NCBI GenBank assembly: GCA_031769625.1
Contig: JAUIMM010000702.1
Location: forward strand, 4,954,001 to 5,018,000
Reading direction: 5' to 3'
From: Taudactylus pleione
Lineage: Eukaryota; Chordata; Amphibia; Anura; Myobatrachidae
Length of the DNA: 64,000 bases
Each line of letters starts with the position of its first letter. The first letter of the stretch is position 1. A program made the translations under genes and the position numbers. Shown piece by piece: positions 48,401-60,400 of this stretch. A model generated the notes under the pieces. That model had not been told where the DNA came from and ran no database searches. It saw only the letters and a program-made list of their open reading frames with translations.

Positions 48401-51400
48401 TCTGCGTCTGCATGTTTTCCTGTCTGTTCTATTTATTATTTGTACTCATATCTGCGTCTGCATGTTTTCCTGTCTGTTCTATTTATTATTTGTACTCATA
48501 TCTGCGTCTGCATGTTTTCCTGTCTGTTCTATTTATTATTTGTACTCATATCTGCGTCTGCATGTTTTCCTGTCTGTTCTATTTATTATTTGTACTCATA
48601 TCTGCGTCTGCATGTTTTCCTGTCTGTTCTATTTATTATTTGTACTCATATCTGCGTCTGCATGTTTTCCTGTCTGTTCTATTTATTATTTGTACTCATA
48701 TCTGCGTCTGCATGTTTTCCTGTCTGTTCTATTTATTATTTGTACTCATATCTGCGTCTGCATGTTTTCCTGTCTGTTCTATTTATTATTTGTACTCATA
48801 TCTGCGTCTGCATGTTTTCCTGTCTGTTCTATTTATTATTTGTACTCATATCTGCGTCTGCATGTTTTCCTGTCTGTTCTATTTATTATTTGTACTCATA
48901 TCTGCGTCTGCATGTTTCCCCTCTATTTCTGATTTTTTAATTCTACTGCTATTTTTTTTTGTTTTTTTTTTTGTTTGGTTGCCCGGATTTGTCCATAAAC
49001 TAAACGCAATTTCTTTGACATATTTTAGGGGGACAGCCAAGACTCCGCCGTCAACGTCCGTCCAGACGGCGTTCCCGCCCACTCTCCCCAACCCCCAGCC
49101 AACACTCCATCCGAAATCTTTCCCCTATTCCCCACTCCTCCCCAGACCCTCTCCCGGAAATGTCGGGCCTCCTTCCCCTCCGTCCCACTTCCCCCTCTCC
49201 TCCACCCACCCCTCTTCCAATTACCCCCTCCCCGGAGTCCAGCATAACTCCGCCCCATTCTTTGGGGAATGACGGATCCTCCGAGGAGGATCATGGAGGT
49301 TTGGCCGGAGCTCCCGATTTGTCTCCCGGTATGTTTTTTTAATTTTTTTTTTAAAGCACAAACTGTTTGTATGTAATCATGTGTCGTGCCTTTCTTCGTG
49401 TTTTTGTGGCTTGACTTTTGTTGATTGTGAAGGTTTGCCTTTACCTCTTCCTGGTGATTTAAGCATACACATATCATACCTGTGGGAATTTGTACCTAGG
49501 CCTTGTATTTTTGCCAGCCCACCCTTTTTATTTCTGTTTTTGGGTTTAGGAGTGATTTGGTTTTTTTTTTTAATTTTTCTGTGGATTCCCTATTGTTGTA
49601 TTAACCCACACACTTTTCTCACCCACAGAGGAACAGAGGCGTCGGCAAGAGGTGGCGGATGTTGTGGGGCAGATGCGCCAACATGTAATCGGCCTTCTGG
49701 TGGCCCTCGACCGGCTGTCTGGCCTCCTTCGGCATTAGATTTTTTTTTTTGGTTCTATTTTCCAAATAAATTTATTAAGACAAATATACGTTGTGGCTCA
49801 TTTTTAAAAACCAAAACCAAGATAGTTTAGCCTGACATAAGTAGACTGTTCCTGCAAGGATTTCCCTTTTTTAAAAGTTAGATTGTGTTTTGTCTTTGTA
49901 TGTCAAACAGACACCAGAAACACATAACAGTAACAATGTCATTTCCCTTTTTGGGTGTAGTGTCAATTACAGATTTCTACATTTTCCAGGTTCCTACTTG
50001 GTGCGCAAGCTGCTTAGGCCAATCTTACAAATCCCAAGGTTGGGCCAGGCTTCCTTTTGGTGTGGATTGGGAAGCTGAAAACATATTTCAGTTTTGCTCA
50101 ACTGGCGTCAGTACTGGTTTACCCCTTAGTCAAATGTAACTTGTGTTAACCTGGTTACACTTGCTGTTAACGTCCCAAAAAAGGAAGACCATTTCACTCT
50201 TCAAACATTTATTCACAACATAACAGAGAAAACAAAGTGGTCACTCCCAAAAAAAATACACAGTGATAAATTCAAATACAACACATACCAAGAAATAATT
50301 AAATAAAAACACAAAATCAAGAACTGGTTGACGAAGGACCATGCCAACATGATTCCACAAACATGGCGTTGCGATATGGGTTCCAGAATATATGCCCAAA
50401 AGGACCAGATCCAGGTTTGGTAAGGGTAGCAGGAAGTAGTGAGCGTTGGAGTGCCAAAGATTATGTGAACAAACAGAAGATGGTGAGAAAAATAAAAATA
50501 AATTAGATGTTCGCCAAAAAACACAAACACATTAGGTATAAACACTGGAGTTTTGTTCAAACTTACCTAAAAAATCTGGCCACCACATCATCGCGTATGG
50601 CCCCCCCACATACTGACCTTCGACCAACCTCGGGGGGCCATCCTCAGGTAAGGCATCCTCTGGCTGCATTGGGACACCACTCCTTATGGCAATGTTGTGA
50701 AATATCCCACACAGGACCACAATTTTCGACACCATATCCGGCACATACATGAGCTCGCCACCAGAGCGGTGGAGGCATCTGAATCGGCCTTTTAAAAGGC
50801 CGATACAGCGCTCCACCACTTGCCTGGTGGCTGTAAGTGCGGAATTTTACGCACTTTGTGGCCCTGGTGTGGGAGCCAAATAAGGAGTGAGCAGCCAGGA
50901 CATGCAAGGGTATCCACTGTCTCCTGTGAACAAAAATAGACCACATCAGGAACACTGTGTATCAAGCTTAACATTGTTATGTACTAAAGGTCTCCACTTA
51001 CCCAGAAGCCACGCATCACCAGCTTGTAGGTTGGTTAATTTCTGCCATATCCCTGATTGCCGGATGACGAAGGAGTCATGAGCACTTCCGGGTAATTTAG
51101 CATTCAGGGACAGGATCTGGAGGGAGGCATCACATACCACCATTACATTCAGGGAGTGATAGTGTTTCCTGTTTCTAAATATTGCCTCCAGCCGTGCTGG
51201 AGGCTGAAGTGGTATGTGAGTACCATCCACAACCCCTATGATGTGTGGGAAGCCAGCTATTTGGTAAAAATTGGCCTTGGCCACACTAAGGGCACCCATA
51301 TCCAAAGGCATTTTAATAAAATGATGGAGGTGCTTTAAAAGTGCCTCCATCACTGCCCTCAGGATCCTGGAAAAGGAGGATTGGGAGATGCCCGCCACTA

Positions 51401-54400
51401 TTCCCACCGTTGTTTGAAACGATCCTGAGGCACAGAAATGTAACACCGCCATAAATTGCGTCAGTGGTGGTATTGCTGTTGGACTGTCAATTTGCCGCTC
51501 AAGATCACTTTCTATTAATGAGAGAGTGTCTATGATGATTTTGGGAGGTAGACGGTAGCGTCTTAAAACCTCATCATCGGGCATTCCAAAAAGGGTGACA
51601 CGTGTTCGAAATATCTGGGGCCTTGCATGCCTACGATGCCTACGCCTGGGACGAGTTTGAGGTTGGTCGTCTTCCGGGAGCAGGGCCAGAACAATTCACC
51701 CCAGATCTACTTGAAATTCAAAGTTTACAATGTAAGGCTTTTGACCCACCCCAAAAGTAAGAAAAAACAACTTAGCTTTCTGATACCATCCATAGCTGCT
51801 TACATGCCGGGGTATTGTCATGATACGTATAAACTGTAAAAAAGCCAACAATGAGACTTCAAAAATTTAGAGGGTGTTTTTTTTGTTTAAAAATTGTTGC
51901 AAGCCAACACAGAAAATAGCGGAAAAACACATTTGGCCATCGATGAAAACGACATTGCACACCGTACGTCAAATAGGGTTCAAATGGACCCAAAAAATGG
52001 AAAAGGGAAAAGCAAAACTGGATTATATGATGAATAAGCCGTCAAAAATGCGGTAATTAAATCGCAAATGCAAGTCGCTACACCAACAGTCAAAAATGCG
52101 GTAATTAATTCGCAAATGCAAGTCACTACACCAACAGTCAAAAATGCGGTAATTAATTCGCAAATGCAAGTCGCTACACCAACAGTCAAAAATGCGGTAA
52201 TTAATTCGCAAATGCAAGTCGCTACACCAACAGTCAAAAATGCGGTAATTAATTCGCAAATGCAAGTCACTACACCAACAGTCAAAAATGCGGTAATTAA
52301 TTCGCAAATGCAAGTCGCTACACCAACAGTCAAAAATGCGGTAATTAATTCGCAAATGCAAGTCACTACACCAACAGTCAAAAATGCGGTAATTAATTCG
52401 CAAATGCAAGTCACTACACCAACAGTCAAAAATGCGGTAATTAATTCGCAAATGCAAGTCGCTATACCAACATTCAAAAATGCGGTAATTAATTCGCAAA
52501 TGCAAGTCACTACACCAACAGTCAAAAATGCGGTAATTAATTCGCAAATGCAAGACAAAAAATGGACTTACCCAACTCGAATATATAAGATTTCCACAAA
52601 AAACTTCTTTGGGTCCGAAAACCAAAAAAAACTAAAAAAGATGAAATGAGTGTTAAACAAATTAACGAACCACAAAACAGAAGAATACACCAATTGGCCA
52701 CAAATTTGAATGCACAAAACTTACCAAATCAGGAAAGGATGTGGAAAAAATGAAAAAAATGCGAACGGAAAAACCAAAGAAATGTAGCAAAAACAAACAA
52801 AAAACCAACTCTGCCAAATCCTCCAACCGCAAACAACCAAATCCAAACCACTTAACCGACAACACTCCAACAACCCCACCTCGACTCCACACACACCAAG
52901 CCATAAATAGTGTTTATTTTCCCGCACAAATTAAGGATGAATCATAGGGACGCACAATCAATGATGCGGCCGCAAACTAAGGACGCATGTATAAATACGT
53001 CACGAAATCACATAGAATTTCTGGATGATTTCATGCTGGAAGCAGAGACATGGCTTCAAACCAGGGAAACAATGGTCAAAATTGCGGCGGTAAGGCCTTC
53101 ATGCATTTTGTGTCAATGATTCTTTTAAAACATAATATTGTGCAAGTTGTGAAGTGGCTAAATCTGCATATTTACCCAAATAGGTGAGGAGGATGACATG
53201 GAAGAGACTGCTGGCCCCAGTCAACCCGCCAAAGCTGGCAAAAAAAAAAGGCAGCCACATTTCACAAGCAAGGAGATGGAGGTTTTGATCCAGAAGTGCG
53301 TTGACATCCTGCCCCAGGCAGCCAGGAATATGAGCCAAAGCCAGAAGTGGAGAATGTGGGAGGAGGTCGCCGTTGCTGTCAATAGGGTGGGTGATTATGT
53401 CCGTCTAGCCCGGGATGTCAAACGGCGGTAAGTAAACACTTTCCCATCCTATAAACAAACCCCATTGTAAAAAAAAGGATAATGGTTCCAAATTCATTCC
53501 ACAGATGGGCAGACTTCAAATATCGTCTCAAACAAAAACTTGCCGACAGGGCTAGGCATGCAAGGGGGACAGGTGGGGGTCCCACCCCTGTGTCATTGGA
53601 GTTGACAGACTTAGAAGAGATGGCACAGGGGTGTGTGCAGGCTGTGGAGGTGTTTGGCGTGTCCAACATGGATACGGACATGCCAGACTTTGCGGCTCCT
53701 CATGTTGGCCAAGGTAAGTCTTGTGATGTCACCAACTCAGAAATGCTATTGTGCCAATATGTAGATTCTAATGTGAGTCTTTTCTCCAATTTCCTAACAG
53801 AGACAGAGGCGGATGAGTCTGCTCCAGAGGGGAGCCTTGGGCGCAGAATTTCTGCTGGCTCTGCAGGGGAGGAACCAGTACATCCGGCTGAGGACCCTGC
53901 AGAAGCCAGTCCAGGGCGTGCCCCCTCGCAGGCAGTGGGCCTCCTCACAGAACTCAATTTTAAATCGGATTGCCATACGGAGATTCTGCAGAGGATGGAC
54001 GCCAGTCTGATACGGGTGGCTGAGGCCCTGGAGCAAAATGCTGCGGCCAACGTGACCATTGGTCAGGCCCTGGCGGAAAATACCAGGGCCAACATCCGCA
54101 TCGCCGATGCCCTGGAGCAGCTCGTTCGCCAGCACATGGTGGAGCCGACCTCCCTTCCTGCCGGAACATCCGGATCCTCCACCTCTGGCACAACATCAGC
54201 CAATCCTCCAAATGTGCCTAGCCCTGTGCCTAGTCCAGAGGCCACAACATCTGCCTCTGGACAGGCCAGCCCGATGGCATCCCGGACCCGGTCTGGCGCC
54301 CACCCTCACCCAGCCAAACGGGCGAGAAAACGGTGACAGCAATGGCGACTTTTCCCACACTCCTTCTGTGCTTGGCTCATATTCCTTTCTGGTCAAAACT

Positions 54401-57400
54401 TCCCTCTCCTTTCTTGTGAAATGTTTTTAAATTTTGTATTTACGCTTATGTTAGTAGTTATGTTATATTTTTTTTTGGATCAAATATCTTGGCCACAAAA
54501 AAAGGCAATACAATATTAGGCCAATTTGTTTGTGTGTAAACAATAAATTAAAAACAAAATACTGACATTGTATTGTGACATTATTGTACAAATGGGTTAC
54601 ATTTAATCCTGGCCTTAAACGCAAAAACTGACCCTCTTTAAAAAAAAAAAAGGCCTCTTTAAGGAACGTTTAAAAAATCACATAGCGATGCAAATTCCAC
54701 AGTAAACCAAAAAAAAGGGGAGCTAATTAAAAGATGATGACATTATTGTTACAATAGGCCATAACCACCAAATTGTGGCCAAAATAAAACCCCAAAAATG
54801 TACGCTAATTGATTGTGTAATCATGACATTAGCAGCTCTGATTTCCACCTGCGTACGCTTTTGTGCTATCCCAATAAACTGCTTTCCAAACACATACCAA
54901 GCCGGATTTCAATCCAACACTAATTACTTTACTGACCAGCCGCGATTAATCGCTGCACCATCGTGGAGTCCCGGGACGGAGGAGAAGGCCATCGCCAATG
55001 TGGTCGAGTAATCCTGACCCTAAGCTGTGCGAGCATTTTGAAGGGAAAGCGGATGTTTCAGTGACGTATGAGACGGTCCGAACACATTTGACGTTCGCAT
55101 CTGCTAATGTATGTACGCCCCAAAAACGCCTCGCCACGCCTGCGTTTTTTCATCTCCACCCCCGTCAACACCCAAAAACGCCCTGTTCTGTCAATCACAT
55201 TTGACATGTCACTTCCTGTACGCTATTTTAGGAACGAGAGAAAAAAAGCTCGCAATCTGCCGTACGCACATGCGCAGTGTAACACCGACGCATGCGCGGT
55301 TAGTCAACATCGGAACGCAACGAGCGTACTGTTGTTAACGTGCGGCTCTGAATGAGGGCCAAAGACTCCAGTTATTTCATGTATAGTATATTATTCAGTT
55401 CAATAATACCCTTGCGTAATATTTAATATTCTGTATATAATCTATTATTAATGAAAATTAGTGGCTTTGTTCACTATTTAAAATACAACATAATCAAAGC
55501 AATTTCTTTTACCTAGAAACAAATTAAGGTAAATAATTTAATGTTTACTTTACGAAAGCACGCAAGAGGGAACCCCAGATATTTGGGAATGTATATACTT
55601 GATGATTGCACGTAAAGCCATTATATGCCTTTATAGGAAATTTGCATATATGAAATTGTATTTTATTCTTGATGTACAAAGCTTAAGGGGTTTTACCCTT
55701 TTAAAATGGGGTGTGGTTTTTATCTCAATAACCACATCCATTTACTTATGTTCTCCATGCTTCATGTTTTTGCTGATAATGGCCTTTTTTAACCAGTTTT
55801 TAATATTTGTTCTCTCCATTGATTAGAGCTGCCTAGATAGAAGACTTTAATTAGTGTCTTTTTTCCAGTAATATGTGGTAAAGTTGCAGAAATTCTTCTA
55901 TAATATTAAGTGGGAAATTGTGTACGCACAATATATCACTGCACATTTACATTTCCTTCATTGCAGTTTAAGTTACGTACAACCTTTAATCTAGCTTATA
56001 AATGCATCGCAAGCAGTCATTAACCCAAACTGCACCTGTTTTGTGTAGGCGCTGAATTTATTGTTGATAACACACGTATTTGAAAAATAGATGTAACCCT
56101 AATTAAGCTGCATCTCAGAGGCGCATGCATAACTTGTGTCTGCATTTGCATGTGAGCAACTCTGATTCGCCTCTGCAAGTGCAAGGGGCCACTAGTGTCA
56201 GATACGTACGCCTCATAAAAGTGGTGCAGGTTATGTAGAGTGCACCTAATGTAATGAAAGTGCTATATTACGCCGCGGAAATGGTGCATCTTGAGTGCAT
56301 CTTTAAAACATCCCCTACAGCGCACCCTGTGCTTCTGCAGTCCTCTTTATAGGTCTTATCTTTTCCACAGAGGATATTGGGATTCTTCTACGGAAAAAAC
56401 ATTTGGTATACTTCCATATTAATTACATAGCATTCAGCATCGTGCACTGCATGCAATGCTATAGTACCGGGGCAGTTGTGTAGATTGATTTCTCTATGTA
56501 TCATTTTTTATGAAAGCAACTGTAACTGTCAGCAATTAATTTGGCCACAGAGCGTGGGGAGTGGTGGGAGAATGCCATTTCTGCTTTTTTCAAGAGAAGT
56601 TCTCCTGTCAGCTGGTTAATCAGAGATGTAAGTATACTGTGAGCTAACTGTCTAAAAATATGTTCCACTTTCAAGTAATGTAATGTATTATTTGTAGAAG
56701 AAATTATAAAAATACCTGGTTGTGTCTTTGAAGGTACATACTGTATGTCAGATGGATCACTTACCAGTCTTTGTCCAACTGAATGAATACAATTACTGTA
56801 AATGCATTGCTATTTATGCAATATCAATGTTTATGTTTATATCAAGGTGTAGATTTACCAAAGCTTCTATAAATGAAGATTGACAATGTTACCCAGAGCA
56901 ACCAACTACATTCTAGCTTATCATTTATGAAGTACATTCTATAACAGGGATAGGCAACTCGTGGCACTTCAGCTACTGTGAAACTACACATCCCAGAATG
57001 CCCTGCCACAGTTTTAGCATGCCTTAACAGCAAAACTGTAGTAGGACAGGCTGGTATGTGTAGTTCCAAAGCAGCTGGTCGGGCCACATATTGCCTACCC
57101 CTGTTCTATAAAGTGATTGCTTTTCCTTTTAAGAAGCTTTTCTAAATATACCGTCATTGGATTTAAAGCGGCAAAATAAATAAATGCTAAACCAGGCTGC
57201 TTTAGCATATGCTTCTTTTGCTGCTTTAAATCCATCGGCAAAGCCACACTCATCAGCAGTTTTAACAAACTAACAGGAAATTCTCAAAGACAAAACCCTG
57301 TTACTTGGGCTAGCCACTGAGGGTTCACAGTAGGTACTCATGCAGCCCTTCCATACTGAATTTAGTTTTAATACAAATACCTTTAGTAAGTTTTACTGAA

Positions 57401-60400
57401 CTACTCAATGTACATCCAGCTTATACAAGTGATTTCCTTTTCTAATTAGTGCAAATTATTGTTCAATTCTAATTATTCATCCATAGAGGACTTGCTTTTT
57501 GTTTCATTGTAGCTGAAGGGTTGCCCACTCTTGGTATATGTGCCGTACACGCAGTACTTTCCTTACTACTTCAGGAAATCTTTGTGCAGAACATAATTCT
57601 ATTGTATACATCTCTCCATGCCAGGCATTGAATGATGCCAGAGATTTTCAGGCTGCCGCTCTACAGCTCTCCAAGACCCCTATTATTGCTGAGACATATT
57701 ACATCATGGGCGGCACACAGCCAAGGGAGGGCTTGGTGATCACTAGAAACAGGGATGGACCTGCCGATCTCTGGCCTTTGGATACCTTAGAAGGAGAGTG
57801 AGTGACATTTGGCTACAATCTAATCAAGGAAGTGACATCAATATTGTAATTTATTTTCCTGTATACAAATCTACATTTTTTCCTTTGTCATTCTGTTTTG
57901 TATGTTAGGCATAACTTGTACTCCTCCATGACCTAGAGAATATAAGGACCGACACAATTTTCACCTTTTCCTGTTGCCAAAAGTAATTTGTTTTAATTGT
58001 GTAGTCTACCCAACCAAATCTCTTTCCATGAGCATTAAAAAGGGAAAAACAGACAAAGACCCACAAAAGAAAATAACCTTCCCATCTGCACATGCTTTCC
58101 CCTAGTTCTCATAGGGCCTGATTCAGCATGGATCGCAGCTGCGATAACGCACGTAGTTCTGCTTCGAAAATCTGATAATGTTTGTAACTGCTCAGCCAGC
58201 ATAGAGACGCCCACTACCGCTTTCTCACATCCTTAAGAACTCGTTAACATCGAGTAACATCGGACCCTCATGTAGAATTACAGCAGCCCTAACCTGTCTC
58301 AGAAATTGCAAGTCTCGTCGCACGCAGTGAGTACCGAAGCTGCGTATGCCATCTCACTGGCTAATTTATGCATGCCCATGCAACGGCGTTCAAACGGACA
58401 GGTACGCCTGCATCTTTCCTACCACTCCCCCATCACCACTCCCAAACGCTGACATTTAGTCACTCATTCTGCAATGGCTTTCTATCTGCATGCGTGATTG
58501 CAGTGCCAACGCAATGCTGTCCTGCACGCGCGCACTGAGATGCATACGCATGTGCAGTACGCACCATCGGCCGATCTGCCTATACGCGGTTGCAATTGCG
58601 ATCCATGCTGAATCAGGCCCATAGTTTGCTAGAGTTTTGATCACTTTGCACTGCAGTCAGCTGAAGGTGAATGTAGCATCAGCAGACCTCAGTAGTAATC
58701 AAGAGGTATTTGCTAAGGGATGCAGTCGAGATGCCGACGGTCTAAGGGCCTTATTCAGAGCCGGACGCTATTAGCGCTCGCTCGTTCAGAAAATGGGGGT
58801 GGCTATTCAAATGAACCGTTCGCTCTTTGCGGTCTGTTGCCGCCTCTATGTCTGAACGAGCGAACAAAAAATGCGGTCATTTAATTGAAAAATACGCCCC
58901 CTGGCTGCTCGCATCATACGTCATGTCCGCTATTTATTAGATTAATCGAGTACATCAATCAGCGTATGAACTGCTCGCTATTCTTGTGGCTGGTTTTTCC
59001 TACCACTATATTGCGAGCAGTTCTGTCTATAAAACAACCAAGTGACGTGGTCAATGACGCTGCTGTATTAATTATGCACACCCATAAAACGTCCGTTTTG
59101 ACCTTTAAGCACGCCTGCGTTCTGAATTCCACTCCCCGTTTTCAAGCACCTTCCCCTGTTACCACCCACATACGCCTCCTCCTGTCACTAAAAATAGCAG
59201 GCATTCGCTATATAGCGAACAAACGATTTCTGGCCGCACTGACTGGTTCGCGCATGCATATTACAAACCGTACGCATGCGCAGATGGGCGAACACCGCTT
59301 ACGAGTGGCTCTGAATCAGGCCCTAAATCCCGATCGTCGGCATCCCGACTGTTTAATCCCGGCAATTGTCTAATGACCGGCGTCAATGTCCCGACGCCTG
59401 TCATCAGCCAGCAGGGGGGGAGGGTTAGGTTAGAGCCTCCCGAGGGGGACTTAGGGTAAGGCACCTTCCCCGGGAAGTTAGGGTTAGGCTAGGGGAAAGG
59501 GGGATTAGGGTTAGGCACCCCCGGGGGGAGGTTAGGGTTAGGAACCCCCCCCCCCCCCCGGGAGACTTAGCGTTAGGCAGCGGGGAAGGGGGGGTTAGGT
59601 TTAGGCACTTAGAGGGGAGTTAGGGTTAGGAACAAGGGAGGGTTAGGGGGGGGAGGTTAGGTTTATAAATAGAAAAAAATACTTCCCCGTCGGGATCTCA
59701 CTGCCAGGCTTCCGCTAACGGCCATGCGGTACTGCTATTGCTCATAGTACTGGCTTCAAACATTTGGAAGCACTTGATGCATTGTTCCATATTTTGTTTC
59801 CAACCAGTAATCTGAGTAATGACAGTGAATTAATAACCAGTAATGAAAGCAGGAACAGCCCATGTAGTGGATTAAGGAATCATAGGTTTTGGTGAAATAA
59901 AATCTTAAACAGAAAAATATTAAAATATTTATATATTTTGTATTTATTTGCACTGTATAAAAAGAGCACAGGGCCTGATTCAGACCTGGTCGCAAGCGCT
60001 AAGCGCTCGCATCCGGGTCGATGGTGGCCCACAGCACATGCGCACGCCGGTGCCGGCTCCGTCGTGCGCATGCGTGAGACCCGGCTTGCGACGGGCAATC
60101 CGTCGCTCCGGGTCTCGCACCAAAGGGAACGAGCTGTCGATGTTGAGTGACAGCTCGCCCTCTATGGTGGGCGGGCCGGGGGGGGGGGGTGGCTGCCCAA
60201 ACGGAGGCGTTCCCATGAGAACGCATGCTGTTTGGGGGCGGCCCCACTGACATCACGAGTGATGTAAGTGGAGAAATTCCGGCTCTGTTAGAGCCGAAAT
60301 CTTTCTGGGGCTTGCGGCCACGAGACCCTACCACAAGGGTCTCGTCGCAAGCCCAATGGTCGCGATAGTCTTGACCATCGCGACCATCATCATGGCCAGT

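Larger units (their letters stand above)
47097..55360. mobile_element. PIF/Harbinger transposon, 8.26 kb, three genes
   Basis: Terminal inverted repeats ggccctcattcaga / tctgaatgagggcc, flanked by AAA on both sides (47094-47096, 55361-55363). Subterminal sequence is CpG-rich with cgtacgtac motifs at both ends. It holds a HARBI1-type transposase gene (minus strand) flanked by two different spliced genes for Myb/SANT-like proteins (plus strand), plus two minisatellites. Known vertebrate Harbingers usually carry one transposase and one Myb-like gene. It lies in NAAA intron 4. The short elements at 62846, 58746, 58114, 31037 and 5641 share its end motif. Confidence 0.88.

Noticed and set aside
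47873..49272. Long Cys/Phe/Leu-rich open frames (355-412 residues)
   Set aside because: They are translations of the 50-bp minisatellite in three frames; the real gene splices this region out.
51980..52649. Repetitive open frames of about 190-200 residues on both strands
   Set aside because: A 48-bp repeat without stops is open by arithmetic; no start context, splice sites or known domain.
58885..59373. 162-residue frame
   Set aside because: Lies inside a non-autonomous Harbinger-type element and crosses its right boundary into the host MITE.
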